Source: Variovorax sp. J22P240 (GTDB lineage: Bacteria; Pseudomonadota; Gammaproteobacteria; Burkholderiales; Burkholderiaceae_C). From it: a stretch of DNA of 64,000 nucleotides. The notes below the pieces were generated by a model. That model saw only the letters and a program-made list of their open reading frames with translations. It did no database searches and was not told the origin of the DNA. The stretch is taken from NCBI RefSeq assembly GCF_030316855.1, contig NZ_JASZYR010000011.1, positions 1 to 64,000 of the forward strand, read 5' to 3'. Of this stretch, positions 46,109 through 55,160 are shown piece by piece. Every line of letters begins with the position of its first letter. The first letter of the stretch is position 1. A program made the position numbers and the translations under genes.

Positions 46109-47587
46109 CTACTTCGACACCACCACCACGGCCGGCGGCTTCCACGTGCCTTCGCCGGCCGGCAGTATGGATGGCTGTGATGTCTTCGGCCAGTACAGGC
46201 GCATCACCAGGTACATGGGCCCGTCGGGCGCCGGCAGCCAGTTGCGCTCCAGCGCCTTGCCGGGGGACTTCTTCCGGATGTACAGCGTGAGCGAACCGTC
46301 AGGATTCTTCTTCATGCCCTGCCGCATGGGCGCGTTGATCAGATAGCGATTGATCGGATTCTTGATGAGCAGCTGGCTCTTGCCGTCGTACATCGTGACG
46401 GACCAGAACGCGTTCACCGGCGGCAACTGTCCGGCCGGGAAGGTGAGCGTGTAGTTGTGCTTGCTCCCATCCAGCAGCTCGCCGGTCGCGGTGGTGCGCG
46501 TTACGGGGTAAGTGGCCTCCACCGCATCGTTGCCGTAGATGCCGCCCTTGGCGGCCGCGGCGCGCAGCAGCCAGTCGCCCTTGTAGAAGTCGCGGTCGCC
46601 GAAGGCCGACCCGACTTTCCAGCCGTTGATGTCCTTCGTCCCGCTGTTGAGGCGCTTGTCGATCTTCTCGTCGCCTTCCTTCATCCCGAGGCCGACGGCG
46701 GCCTTGTGCCCGGGCGAGAGGTCCCTGAACTCGAAGGGCTTGCCCGGGCCGACGCCGATGCGCGCGATGCGGGCCCGCACGGCAGCGTCTTCCCGCGTCT
46801 GCGGAACGTAGAGGAGCGCGGCGTCGAGATACTCGAAGAAGTTGTCCTTGATCCCGGCGGTCGTGGCCGGAAGGAACTTGAGCGTCGCCGGGGCCGCCGG
46901 CGGCGGCTGCTTCAGGAAGGCGGACAGCGTCTGCGCCTTGTAGCCGGCCTGCACCTTCACGACGTTCGGCATGTCCTTCGCGTTGAAGAGCTGAGTGCGG
47001 AAGATGGCGACGGCAAACGGGGTGGTCGAGGCAAAGACCTTCCGGATGCCGCGCGGCGTCGGCCCCTTCCAGCCGGGGCCGGCCACCATGTAGCTCCCCG
47101 GGTCGTTGCCCATGGCACGGCTGCCGACGTAGCCGAAGTTGTACGTATTGCCGTCGACAAGCTGCACCGAGTAGTAGCGCCGCTTGTCCACCGCCGGCAC
47201 CGAGATCACCATCGGCTCGGCCCGCAGGTCCATCCACAGCATGGAATAGGGCGTGTCGCTGTTGGGCGTGACGACAGCGGTGTCCTGGTAGGTGTAGACG
47301 CGCGCCTCGTTGTTGATCTCGTTGAAGGGCGCCTTGTACTGCGGGCCACCCTTGTCGACCGCGTATTCGTTCATGACCGCATAGTTCATGACGAGCGGCA
47401 GACCGTAGATGAAAGCCTCCTCGGCGATGGCCTTGGTCTCCACGAGGCCGGGGGGCGCCTTGTCCGCCCGTGCGGCCTGGCTCACCGCATCGTTCGTGCC
47501 GGCGCAGCCTGCGAGGAGCGCCACCGCGGCCACGGTGACGACACCGGCTGCGGCCCTTCTCATGAACAGCTTGAGTTCGGTATTCAT
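46109..47587 (-). CDS. DUF1254/DUF1214 lipoprotein
   Basis: A 492-residue exported protein. The signal peptide has a lipobox (VALLAGCAG, cysteine near residue 28). The N-terminal DUF1254 part has AIAEEAFIYGLPLVMNYAVM and TPNSDTPYSMLWMDLRAEP. The C-terminal DUF1214 part has PPVNAFWSVTMYDGKSQLL and LTLYIRKKSPGKALERNWLP. The family occurs widely in soil bacteria, and its biochemical role is not settled. It is a single gene, 237 bases from the divergent MFS gene. Confidence 0.92.
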   Translation of the reverse strand: MNTELKLFMRRAAAGVVTVAAVALLAGCAGTNDAVSQAARADKAPPGLVETKAIAEEAFIYGLPLVMNYAVMNEYAVDKGGPQYKAPFNEINNEARVYTYQDTAVVTPNSDTPYSMLWMDLRAEPMVISVPAVDKRRYYSVQLVDGNTYNFGYVGSRAMGNDPGSYMVAGPGWKGPTPRGIRKVFASTTPFAVAIFRTQLFNAKDMPNVVKVQAGYKAQTLSAFLKQPPPAAPATLKFLPATTAGIKDNFFEYLDAALLYVPQTREDAAVRARIARIGVGPGKPFEFRDLSPGHKAAVGLGMKEGDEKIDKRLNSGTKDINGWKVGSAFGDRDFYKGDWLLRAAAAKGGIYGNDAVEATYPVTRTTATGELLDGSKHNYTLTFPAGQLPPVNAFWSVTMYDGKSQLLIKNPINRYLINAPMRQGMKKNPDGSLTLYIRKKSPGKALERNWLPAPDGPMYLVMRLYWPKTSQPSILPAGEGTWKPPAVVVVSK

Positions 47588-47824
47588 GTCAGTTCCTATC
47601 CGGCTTCAACGGGTCGTTGGGCAGGTCGGTCCATTGTTGAATCGTGTGCCTGGGAGCACGCGGATTTGAGCGCAGCCATGTGCCCATTGCAAGGCATCGG
47701 CCGATGGCCGAAAGGGCTAGGCCTTATGCCCACGAGCGCCCCGCGAATTCAATCGCAAGAAGCGGAGTTCGCGTCGGATGGCGACTGCCTAGACTTCGGC
47801 GGCACTCTCCAACCTCGGTCAGTC

Positions 47825-49045
47825 ATGCGCCCCCACCTTCCACGACCCTTCTTGAACCTGGCATGGTCGAACCTCGCTGCGCAGTCTGCCGAGCAACTGA
47901 GCCTTGCCGCGGCGCCCCTGGTGGCCGTCCTCGCGCTGGGCGCCGGACCCGGCGAAGTCGGAATGCTGGCGGCCGCGCAGACCTTGCCATTCCTGCTGGC
48001 ATCCATGCCCCTGGGGATGTTGGCGGACCGCATGCCACGGCGCCAGCTGATGTTGTGGGCGGAAGGGTTGAGAGCCTTCTCACTGTTGGCCATGCTGGCA
48101 GCGCTCCTCTCGTCTGCCTTGACCATCGCGTGGCTCGCATTGCTGGGATTCCTCGGAGCGATCGGCACTGTCGGCTTCAGCGTCGCCGCCCCTGCGCTGG
48201 TACCCGCACTCGTGCCGCGCGGGTCGCTTGCGCTGGCCAATTCCAGGCTCGAACTCGCCCGGAGCGCAGCATTCACCGCCGGGCCCGCACTCGCGGGATC
48301 GCTGGTTTCCTGGGCGGGCGCGGCTACCGCCTTCACCCTGGCCGCAGTGCTATCGACCTTCGCGATCCTCCTGCTGCTGCGGTTGCTTGAACCATCGCGT
48401 CCAGCATCGCCAGCGCGGCATCCGCTCGTGGAGGTTCGGGAAGGTGCAAGCTTCGTGTGGCGCGAGCCGATGTTGCGTCCGATGCTGGTCACCGGGGTGA
48501 TCTTCAACCTCTCGTGGTTCGTGCTTCAGGCGGCCTATGTGCCTTACGCGGCTCGCGTCCTCGACATGAGTGCAGAGACGATCGGCCTAACTCTCGCGAT
48601 GCTCGGTGCAGGCATGGTGGCAGGCGCCATGGTGACCTCGCGCGTTGTCGCGGCAATGCCGTTCGGCAGGGCGATTCAGGTCGGACCTGTCGTGTCGGTG
48701 CTTGCCGCGTTGGCGATGGCCTCTACGCTGCTGATCCCCCACGCGGCGCTCGCAGCCCTGTCTTTCGTCCTGTTCGGAGCCGGGCCGATGGTCTGGACGA
48801 TCACCTCCACCACGCTGCGCCAGAGCGTGACCGCGGGCCCCATGCTCGGCCGCGTCTCGGCAGTTTTCCTGACCGCCAACGCCGGTGCGCGACCCCTAGG
48901 TGCTGCCCTGGGAGGCTTGGTGGGATCGACGTACGGTGAATCCGCCTGCCTTCTCGTGGCACTTGCAGGGTTCGCGATTCAAGCCTTCGTGATTCTCGGG
49001 TCGCGCGTCACATCCTTGCGCAGTCTCCCTGTCCCGGCGGCATGA
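47825..49045 (+). CDS. MFS transporter, EntS-like (MFS_3)
   Basis: A 406-residue membrane protein with about 11-12 hydrophobic segments. The loop between spans 2 and 3 is GMLADRMPRRQLMLWAEG, the conserved MFS loop motif. Family traits include LALANSRLELARSAAFTAGPALAG and GRVSAVFLTANAGARPLGAALGG near the end. Members of this group export drugs or siderophores, and the substrate is not evident. It is divergent from the DUF1254 gene and converges on paaZ with 13 bases between. Confidence 0.9.
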   Translation: MRPHLPRPFLNLAWSNLAAQSAEQLSLAAAPLVAVLALGAGPGEVGMLAAAQTLPFLLASMPLGMLADRMPRRQLMLWAEGLRAFSLLAMLAALLSSALTIAWLALLGFLGAIGTVGFSVAAPALVPALVPRGSLALANSRLELARSAAFTAGPALAGSLVSWAGAATAFTLAAVLSTFAILLLLRLLEPSRPASPARHPLVEVREGASFVWREPMLRPMLVTGVIFNLSWFVLQAAYVPYAARVLDMSAETIGLTLAMLGAGMVAGAMVTSRVVAAMPFGRAIQVGPVVSVLAALAMASTLLIPHAALAALSFVLFGAGPMVWTITSTTLRQSVTAGPMLGRVSAVFLTANAGARPLGAALGGLVGSTYGESACLLVALAGFAIQAFVILGSRVTSLRSLPVPAA

Positions 49046-49058
49046 ACGGCAAGCCGGC

Positions 49059-51104
49059 TCAGCCGCGCTTGGCCACCAGCGTCAGGATGTCGTAGCTCGC
49101 CACGAGTTCGCCGTCCTGGTTCGTCACTTCCACGTCCCAGGCCACCACACCCTGGCCGACGCCGTTGGCATCCTTCTTCTGGCGATCGATCTTGCGCTTG
49201 CAGGTGAGGCGGGCGCGGATCGTGTCGCCGATGCCCACGGGCTTGACGAAGCGCAGCGTGTCGAGCCCGTAGTTGGCGAGCACTGGTCCGGGCGCCGGGG
49301 AAACGAAGAGACCCGCCGCTGCGGACAGCACGAAGTAGCCGTGCGCGATGCGCTTGCCGAAGGGACTCTCCTTCGCGGCGACCTCGTCGAAGTGCATGTA
49401 GAAGTAGTCGCCCGAGATGCCACCGAAGGCGACGATGTCGGCCTCGCCCACGGTGCGCCGATGCGTCAGCAGCGAATCGCCGATCTCCAGGTCTTCGAAG
49501 TGCTTGCGGAAGGGATGCACTTCGGACTCATTGAGCTTCGCGCCGCGCATGTACTCGCCAGTGACCGCCGCCAGCATGGTGGGCGAGCCCTGCAAGGCAG
49601 CGCGCTGCAGGTAGTGCTTGACCGCGCGCAGGCCGCCCAGCTCCTCGCCGCCGCCCGCTCGGCCGGGGCCGCCGTGCTTGAGGAAAGGCAGCGGCGAGCC
49701 ATGGCCCGTCGATTCTGCCGCGGCCTCGCGGTCCAGCACGAGCAGACGTCCATGGTGCGATGCCGCCACGGGGATGGCCTTGGCGGCCGTTGCGGGATCC
49801 TTGGTGACCAGCGTGCCGACAAGGCTGCCGCGACCGCGTGCGGCCAGGGCCAGCGCTTCGTCCAGGCCGTCATACGCCATCAGCGTGCTCACGGGGCCGA
49901 AGGCTTCCACGTCATGCACGGCGTCATGACGCAACGGGTCGCGTGACAGCAGCAACGTCGGCGAGAAAAACGCGCCTTCGGACACGCCCTCGCCCTGCGG
50001 CGAGAAACCGTCGCGCTGGCCGTAGACCAGTTCCGCACCTTCCATCAAAGTGCGGACTCGCTCGGCCACGTCGGCCTGCTGCGCATGCGATGCGAGCGCG
50101 CCCATGCGCACGTCCTCGCGGGCCGGGTCGCCGACGACCATCTTCGCGAGGCGCGCACGCAGTTTCTCGGCCACCGCATCGAGATGCTGACGCGGCACGA
50201 TGGCGCGTCTTATGGCGGTGCATTTCTGGCCGGACTTGACCGTCATCTCGCGCGCCACTTCCTTGACGAAGAGATCGAACTCCTCGTCGTCTGGCGACAC
50301 GTCGGGCGCGAGGATCGCGCAGTTGAGCGAATCGGCCTCGGCATTGAAGGGGATCGAATGGCGAACGATGTTCGGGTGCACGCGCAGCTTGGCCGCGGTG
50401 TCGGCCGAGCCGGTGAAGGTGACGACATCGGAGCCGTCGAGACGGTCGAGCAGATCGCCGGTGCTGCCGATCACGAGCTGCAGGCTGCCCTCCGGCAGCA
50501 GGCCCGAGCGGTGCATCAGGCGCACCAGCGCTTCGGTCAGGTAGCTGGTGGAGGTCGCCGGCTTGCCGATGCAGGGCATGCCCGCGAGGAAGCTGGGCGC
50601 CCACTTTTCCAGCAGACCCCACACCGGGAAGTTGAAGGCATTGATGTGCACCGCGACACCGCGCCGCGGCACCAGGATGTGCGTGCCTGCGAAGCCACCC
50701 TTCTTGCCGAGCGGCATCGCCGGGCCTTCATGCACGAGGTTGCCCGAGGGCAGCTCACCGCCGCCGATGCCCGCATAGGCCGCGAGCGTGCCCGCGCCGC
50801 CTTCGATGTCGATCCAGCTGTCGGCGCGCGTTGCGCCGGTGTGGGCCGAGATGGCATACAGCTCTTCCTTGTGCTCTGCCAGGTACTTCGAGATGGCGCG
50901 CAGGCGCTGGGCACGTTGCTGGAAGTCCATGGCCAGCAGCGCAGGCAAGCCGACACTGCGCGCATGGTGAAGCGACTCGCCGAAGTCGATCGACTCGGCA
51001 TGCGTGCTCGCCACCGGACGGCCGTTGACGGCGCTCCGGAGCACTTGCGCGCCCTGTTCGCCGAGCCAGCGTCCGCCGATGAAGCTTTGAAGGATCTGAG
51101 TCAT
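49059..51104 (-). CDS. paaZ: Bifunctional ring-opening enzyme PaaZ (aldehyde dehydrogenase + hydratase)
   Basis: Opens the oxepin-CoA ring with its hydratase part and oxidises the resulting aldehyde with its dehydrogenase part, in phenylacetate breakdown. The 681-residue product has an N-terminal ALDH domain (residues 1-530; NAFNFPVWGLLEKWAPSFLAG, general base in FNAEADSLN, catalytic cysteine in VKSGQKCTAIRRA) and a C-terminal MaoC-like hydratase (FEDLEIGDSLLTHRRTVGEAD, then GISGDYFYMHFDEVAA and ANYGLDTLRF). It is the last gene of the paa transcript, 23 bases after livF. Confidence 0.96.
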   Translation of the reverse strand: MTQILQSFIGGRWLGEQGAQVLRSAVNGRPVASTHAESIDFGESLHHARSVGLPALLAMDFQQRAQRLRAISKYLAEHKEELYAISAHTGATRADSWIDIEGGAGTLAAYAGIGGGELPSGNLVHEGPAMPLGKKGGFAGTHILVPRRGVAVHINAFNFPVWGLLEKWAPSFLAGMPCIGKPATSTSYLTEALVRLMHRSGLLPEGSLQLVIGSTGDLLDRLDGSDVVTFTGSADTAAKLRVHPNIVRHSIPFNAEADSLNCAILAPDVSPDDEEFDLFVKEVAREMTVKSGQKCTAIRRAIVPRQHLDAVAEKLRARLAKMVVGDPAREDVRMGALASHAQQADVAERVRTLMEGAELVYGQRDGFSPQGEGVSEGAFFSPTLLLSRDPLRHDAVHDVEAFGPVSTLMAYDGLDEALALAARGRGSLVGTLVTKDPATAAKAIPVAASHHGRLLVLDREAAAESTGHGSPLPFLKHGGPGRAGGGEELGGLRAVKHYLQRAALQGSPTMLAAVTGEYMRGAKLNESEVHPFRKHFEDLEIGDSLLTHRRTVGEADIVAFGGISGDYFYMHFDEVAAKESPFGKRIAHGYFVLSAAAGLFVSPAPGPVLANYGLDTLRFVKPVGIGDTIRARLTCKRKIDRQKKDANGVGQGVVAWDVEVTNQDGELVASYDILTLVAKRG

Positions 51105-51127
51105 GGAATTCTCCGAAGGTGGGTGGT

Positions 51128-51868
51128 TCAGGCGGCAACGGCGTTCTTGTTGCCCAGCCCGAGGTAGGTGTCGATGATCCGGCGGTCGTGCAGCAGCGCG
51201 TCGGCCTCGCCAGTGAGCGCTACAGCGCCGGTCTCCAGCACATAGCCACGGTCGGCTACCTGCAAGGCGGCCCGCGCGTTCTGTTCCACCAGCAGCACCG
51301 AGACGCCGTGCGAGCGCAGGGACGACACCACGTGCAGCACCTCGCGCACGATCAGCGGCGCGAGGCCCAGCGAAGGCTCGTCCAGCATCAGCAGGCGCGG
51401 CCGGGCCATCAGCGCGCGACCGATGGCGAGCATCTGCCGCTCGCCGCCGGAGAGCGTGCTGGCGAGTTGCGCACGGCGCTCCTTGAGGCGCGGGAAGATC
51501 GCGAAGACCTCCTCCATGCGCTCGCGCTGGTCGCGCTTGCCGGTGCGCCAGCGGTAGAAGCCGCCGAGCAGCAGGTTGTCCTCGACCGGCATTTCGCCGA
51601 AGAGTTCGCGGCGCTCTGGCACCAGCGCCACGCCGCGTGCAACCATTGCCTCGACGCTGGGCCGCGCGATGCGCTCGCCCGCGAGCGTTAGGCTTCCGGT
51701 GGAGGGCAGCAGCCCCATTGCTGCGCACAGCAAGGTCGTCTTGCCAGCGCCGTTGGGGCCGATGACGGTGACGATCTCGCCTTCGTCCACGCGAAGCGCG
51801 ATGCCATGCACGGCCTCGACGGCACCGTACGCGACGCTGAAATCCTGGAGTTCGAAGAGCGGGTTCAT
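51128..51868 (-). CDS. livF: Branched-chain-type ABC transporter ATPase (LivF)
   Basis: A 246-residue ATPase of the LivF type. The Walker A motif is GPNGAGKTT near residue 38, the signature is STLSGGERQMLAIGRAL and Walker B is LLMLDEPSLGLAPL. The H-loop region reads VSVLLVEQNARAALQVADR. It works with LivH, the LivMG fusion and LivK encoded upstream on the same strand. Its place inside the phenylacetate cluster, before paaZ, suggests uptake of phenylacetate or a related acid rather than amino acids. A repeat of about 88 bases separates it from the fusion gene. Confidence 0.93.
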   Translation of the reverse strand: MNPLFELQDFSVAYGAVEAVHGIALRVDEGEIVTVIGPNGAGKTTLLCAAMGLLPSTGSLTLAGERIARPSVEAMVARGVALVPERRELFGEMPVEDNLLLGGFYRWRTGKRDQRERMEEVFAIFPRLKERRAQLASTLSGGERQMLAIGRALMARPRLLMLDEPSLGLAPLIVREVLHVVSSLRSHGVSVLLVEQNARAALQVADRGYVLETGAVALTGEADALLHDRRIIDTYLGLGNKNAVAA

Positions 51869-51933
51869 GTCAGTGCTCCATCTCGTCGTCACGAGATCCG
51901 CGACGTATGAAACCGGCATGGCCCAAGCCCGGG

Positions 51934-52021
51934 AATACCGCGGAACCGGCTTTGCCGGGCCGCAGGTACTGCCCCCGGAAGGGGGTTGGCGAAGCGACAC
52001 GAAGTGCGCGGAGACTGGGGG
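51934..52021 (+). repeat. Intergenic repeat copy 1 (between livMG and livF)
   Basis: About 88 bases with a left half ACCGCGGAACCGGCTTTGCCGGGCCGC, a C-run/G-run hairpin (GCCCCCGGAAGGGGGT), the block CGACACGAAGTGCGC and a final CTGGGGG. It is strongly similar to the copies at 53896 and 55059. Two internal hairpins can form (CCGGCTTTGCCGG and the C/G-run stem). Confidence 0.85.
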
Positions 52022-52033
52022 TGAGTGTCAGTG

Positions 52034-53860
52034 TCATGCGGCCATCGGAATCGGTTCGTCGCTGCCGCCCAGATAGGCGTCCAGCACACGGGGGTTGCAC
52101 TGCACCTGTTCAGGTGTTCCTTCGGCGATGACGGCGCCGAACTCCAGCACGGTGATGCGGTCGGCGAGGTTCATGACGAACTCCATGTCGTGCTCGACGA
52201 CGAGGATGCCCAGGCCTTCGGCGCGCAGTTGCGAGAGCAGGGTCGCGAGCGCCTGTTTTTCGAGGTGGCGCAGACCTGCGGCGGGCTCGTCGAGCAGCAG
52301 CGCCGCGGGTTGACCGGCCAGCGCGCGCGCGATCTCCACCACGCGTTGCTGGCCGAGCGCGAGCGACGCGGCCGGCGCATCGGCATGTTCGGCCAGGCCA
52401 CATCGCTCGATCTGACGGCGTGCCTCGGCCAGCAACGCGGCCTCCTCGGCGCGGTCCAGCCGCAGCATCGCGGAGAGCCAGCCGCGGTGCCCGCGCCGGT
52501 GCGCGCCGAGCGCGACGTTCTCCAGCACGCTGCGCGTGCCGAGCAGGCGAACGTGCTGGAAGGTACGGCCGAGTCCGCGCGCGGCGTAGTCGCGCGAGGG
52601 CTTGCCATTCATCGACTCGCCCATCAGGCGCACTTCGCCTTCGGTCGGATCATCGACGCCGGAGATCATGTTGAAGAAGGTGCTCTTGCCGGCCCCGTTC
52701 GGCCCGATGAGCGCGTGCACCTCGCCCGCTTTCAGCGTCATCGCGACCGCATTGTTGGCGACGAGGCCGCCGAAGCGCTTCGTGACCTTGTCGGCTTCGA
52801 GCAGCATTTCGCCAGATGCCGGCAGCTTGCGGCTGGCAAGGGAAGCGATGGCCTTGGCCTCGCGCACAGGCTCCGGTTTCAGGAAGCGGGAGGACACGCG
52901 TGCCAGCGTCGGCCACAGCCCTTCGGCAAAGCGCTGCAGCACGAAGAGCATCAGCAGGCCGAAGACGATCACCTCGAAGTTGCCGCTCGCGCCGAGCAGC
53001 TTCGGCAGAATGTCCTGCAGTTGCTCCTTGACCAGCGTGATGAGCGTCGCGCCGAGCACTGCACCCCACAGATGCCCCGCGCCGCCGACCACCGCCATGA
53101 AGAGGTACTCGATGCCGATGTTCAGGTTGAAGGGCGTCGGGTTCACGAAGCGCTGCATGTGCGCGTAGAGCCATCCCGACAGCGCCGCCAGCAGCGCCGC
53201 GAGCACGAACACCTTGACGCGGTAGCGCGCGGTGTCGACGCCCATCGACTCGGCCATCACCCGACCGGACTTCAGCGCACGGATGGCGCGGCCTTCACGC
53301 GAATCGAGCAGGTTGTGCAGCGCCCACAGCGCCAGCAGGAGCGCGGCCCAGATCAGCGGGCCCAACGCGCGCGGTGATGCGAGCGAGAAGCCTGCGATCG
53401 TCAGCGCCGGCAGACCGGTGATGCCGGTCTGGCCGCCGAGGAACTCGAGGTTGCCGAACAGGAAGTAGAGGCTCAACCCCCACGCGATCGTGCACAACGG
53501 CAGGTAGTGGCCGGAGAGCTTCAGCGTGATGGCACCGAGCCCCCACGCGACGAGGAAGGTGAGCACGAGTCCCAGCACCAGTCCGACCCAAGGCAACAGG
53601 CCCGGAGCGACGAGGCCGCCCAGAGCTGCCGCCGCGGCCGGCGATGTGCAGACCCATGCCGTCGCATAGGCACCGATGGCGACGAATGCAGCCTGGCCGA
53701 AGGACGTCATGCCGCCGACGCCGGTGAGCATGACCAGCCCCGCAGCGACCATCGAATAGAGGCCGATGTAGCTGAACATCGTGACGGTGAACTCGGGCAG
53801 CCAGGCCCAGCTGAGCGCCAGCGCCGCGACGAAGAGCAGTGTGAGGTGACGCCTTGTCAT
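52034..53860 (-). CDS. livMG: Fused LivM-LivG: ABC permease and ATPase in one chain
   Basis: A 608-residue protein joining two transporter parts. Residues 1-325 are a LivM-type permease with about nine membrane spans (GLVMLTGVGGMTSFGQAAFV, TLKLSGHYLPLCTIAW, and MAVVGGAGHLWGAVLGATL). Residues 370-608 are a LivG-type ATPase (Walker A GPNGAGKSTFF, LGRTFQHVRLLGTRSV, signature LALGQQRVVEIARAL where the usual LS is LA, Walker B LLLDEPAAGL). The ATG at 53860 begins MTRRHLTLLFVA. Fused LivMG proteins are known but less common than separate subunits. Flanked by intergenic repeats on both sides. Confidence 0.93.
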   Translation of the reverse strand: MTRRHLTLLFVAALALSWAWLPEFTVTMFSYIGLYSMVAAGLVMLTGVGGMTSFGQAAFVAIGAYATAWVCTSPAAAAALGGLVAPGLLPWVGLVLGLVLTFLVAWGLGAITLKLSGHYLPLCTIAWGLSLYFLFGNLEFLGGQTGITGLPALTIAGFSLASPRALGPLIWAALLLALWALHNLLDSREGRAIRALKSGRVMAESMGVDTARYRVKVFVLAALLAALSGWLYAHMQRFVNPTPFNLNIGIEYLFMAVVGGAGHLWGAVLGATLITLVKEQLQDILPKLLGASGNFEVIVFGLLMLFVLQRFAEGLWPTLARVSSRFLKPEPVREAKAIASLASRKLPASGEMLLEADKVTKRFGGLVANNAVAMTLKAGEVHALIGPNGAGKSTFFNMISGVDDPTEGEVRLMGESMNGKPSRDYAARGLGRTFQHVRLLGTRSVLENVALGAHRRGHRGWLSAMLRLDRAEEAALLAEARRQIERCGLAEHADAPAASLALGQQRVVEIARALAGQPAALLLDEPAAGLRHLEKQALATLLSQLRAEGLGILVVEHDMEFVMNLADRITVLEFGAVIAEGTPEQVQCNPRVLDAYLGGSDEPIPMAA

Positions 53861-53895
53861 GCCAATGGCTCCTGGGTGCAGCGCATGAAGACAGA

Positions 53896-53981
53896 AACAC
53901 CGCGGAACCGGCTCTGCCGGGCCGCTGGTGTTGCCCCCGGAGAGGGGGAGTGCGGCCACACGAAGTGGGTAAGCATGGGGG
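53896..53981 (+). repeat. Intergenic repeat copy 2 (between livH and livMG)
   Basis: About 86 bases with the same plan as copy 1: ACACCGCGGAACCGGC, TCTGCCGGGCCGCTGGTG, TTGCCCCCGGAGAGGGGGAG, then CACACGAAGTGGGTAAGCAT and GGGGG. The first 45 bases differ from copy 3 by one base. It lies in the 36-base overlap-free gap between livH stop and the livMG start, running through the end of that gap. Confidence 0.85.
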
Positions 53982-53984
53982 TGA

Positions 53985-55013
53985 TCACTCCTCGTCCTCC
54001 ACATGGCGACTGCGGAGCGAACGCCACCACAGCACGGGGATGATCAGCGTGAACACCAGCACTTCCTTGAACGCGCTGGCCCAGAACGAGGAGAAGGCTT
54101 CAAGCTGGCCCACCAACAGCGCGCCGAGCAGCGCAATGGGATAGCTCGCCAGCCCACCGACGATCGCCGCGACGAAGCCTTTGAGGCCGATGAGAAAGCC
54201 GGTGTCGTAGTAGACCGTCGTCAGCGGCGCGATGAGCAGGCCGGAGACGGCGCCGATCAGCGCCGCCAGCGCAAAGCTCAAGTCTCCCGACAGATCCGTC
54301 GGAATGCCCATGAGACGCGCGCCGACGCGGTTCATCGCCGTGGCGCGGAGCGCCTTTCCGATGATCGAACGCTCGAAGAAAAGGAACATCAGCACCACCA
54401 GTGCGAACGCGACGCCCACCACGACCATGGACTGGCCGGTGATCGGCACGCCCCCGATATCGAGACGAGCCTCCGAAAATGCCGGCGTGCGCGAGCCTTC
54501 GGCACCGAAGAAGAGCAGCCCCAGGCCAACCAGTACGCCATGCAGCGCAACCGAGACGATCAACAGGATCAGCACCGTCGCATCCGCCAGCGGCCGGTAA
54601 GTCAGCCGGTACAGCAGCGGCCCGAGCGGCGTGATCAGCAGCAGGGTGGTGACGGCCTGGAGCGCCAGCGACGATGGCCGCAAGCCCAACACCAGCGCAG
54701 AGGCCAGGGCAGGGAAAGCAACCGTCCACACCAGCGTCGCCTTCCACTCCACCGTGGCGCCGCGCTTCCAGCGCCAGCCCTCTACCGCGAGCGTGGCGGC
54801 CGCCAGTGCGAGCAGCAGCCACAGCGTGGCCGGCACACGCCCGGCAGTGAGCGCCGCCATCGACAACGCGCCGAAGGCCACCAGTTCGCCCTGCGGGATG
54901 AAGATCACCCGCGTGACGGAAAACACCAGCACCAAGGCCAATGCCATCAGTCCGTAGACCGCGCCATTGACGATGCCGTCCTGCCCGAGCAGCAGGGCAA
55001 TCTGAAGATCCAT
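53985..55013 (-). CDS. livH: Branched-chain-type ABC transporter permease (LivH)
   Basis: A 342-residue inner-membrane permease with about eight to nine spans. The start (LLGQDGIVNGAVYGLMALAL) and the FIPQGELVAFGALSMA, GKALRATAMNRVGARLMGI and IAPLTTVYYDTGFLIGLKGF motifs are typical of the LivH family. It pairs with the permease half of the LivMG fusion. The C-terminus RSRHVEDEE is polar and cytoplasmic. It lies downstream of the binding-protein gene, with a repeat between them. Confidence 0.94.
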   Translation of the reverse strand: MDLQIALLLGQDGIVNGAVYGLMALALVLVFSVTRVIFIPQGELVAFGALSMAALTAGRVPATLWLLLALAAATLAVEGWRWKRGATVEWKATLVWTVAFPALASALVLGLRPSSLALQAVTTLLLITPLGPLLYRLTYRPLADATVLILLIVSVALHGVLVGLGLLFFGAEGSRTPAFSEARLDIGGVPITGQSMVVVGVAFALVVLMFLFFERSIIGKALRATAMNRVGARLMGIPTDLSGDLSFALAALIGAVSGLLIAPLTTVYYDTGFLIGLKGFVAAIVGGLASYPIALLGALLVGQLEAFSSFWASAFKEVLVFTLIIPVLWWRSLRSRHVEDEE

Positions 55014-55058
55014 GTCGGTTCCAATCCATCAACCCGCGTCGCCATGCCCTATGCCAGG

Positions 55059-55147
55059 AACACCGCGGAACCGGCTTTGCCGGGCCGCTGGTGTTGCCCC
55101 CTGCAAGGGGGTTGGCGCAGCGACACGAAGTGCGCGAAGCCTGGGGG
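55059..55147 (+). repeat. Intergenic repeat copy 3 (between livK and livH)
   Basis: About 89 bases: AACACCGCGGAACCGGCT, TTGCCGGGCCGCTGGTGTTG, CCCCCTGCAAGGGGGTTGG, CGCAGCGACACGAAGTGCGC and CTGGGGG. It is the most complete copy and best matches both others. It sits between the livK stop and the livH start. Confidence 0.87.
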
Positions 55148-55160
55148 TGTGCTTAGGTGT

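Noticed and set aside
44187..46346. A long plus-strand reading frame across ligD and ku.
   Set aside because: It is the antisense frame of two well-supported genes, opened by high GC content. Its product has no recognisable domains.
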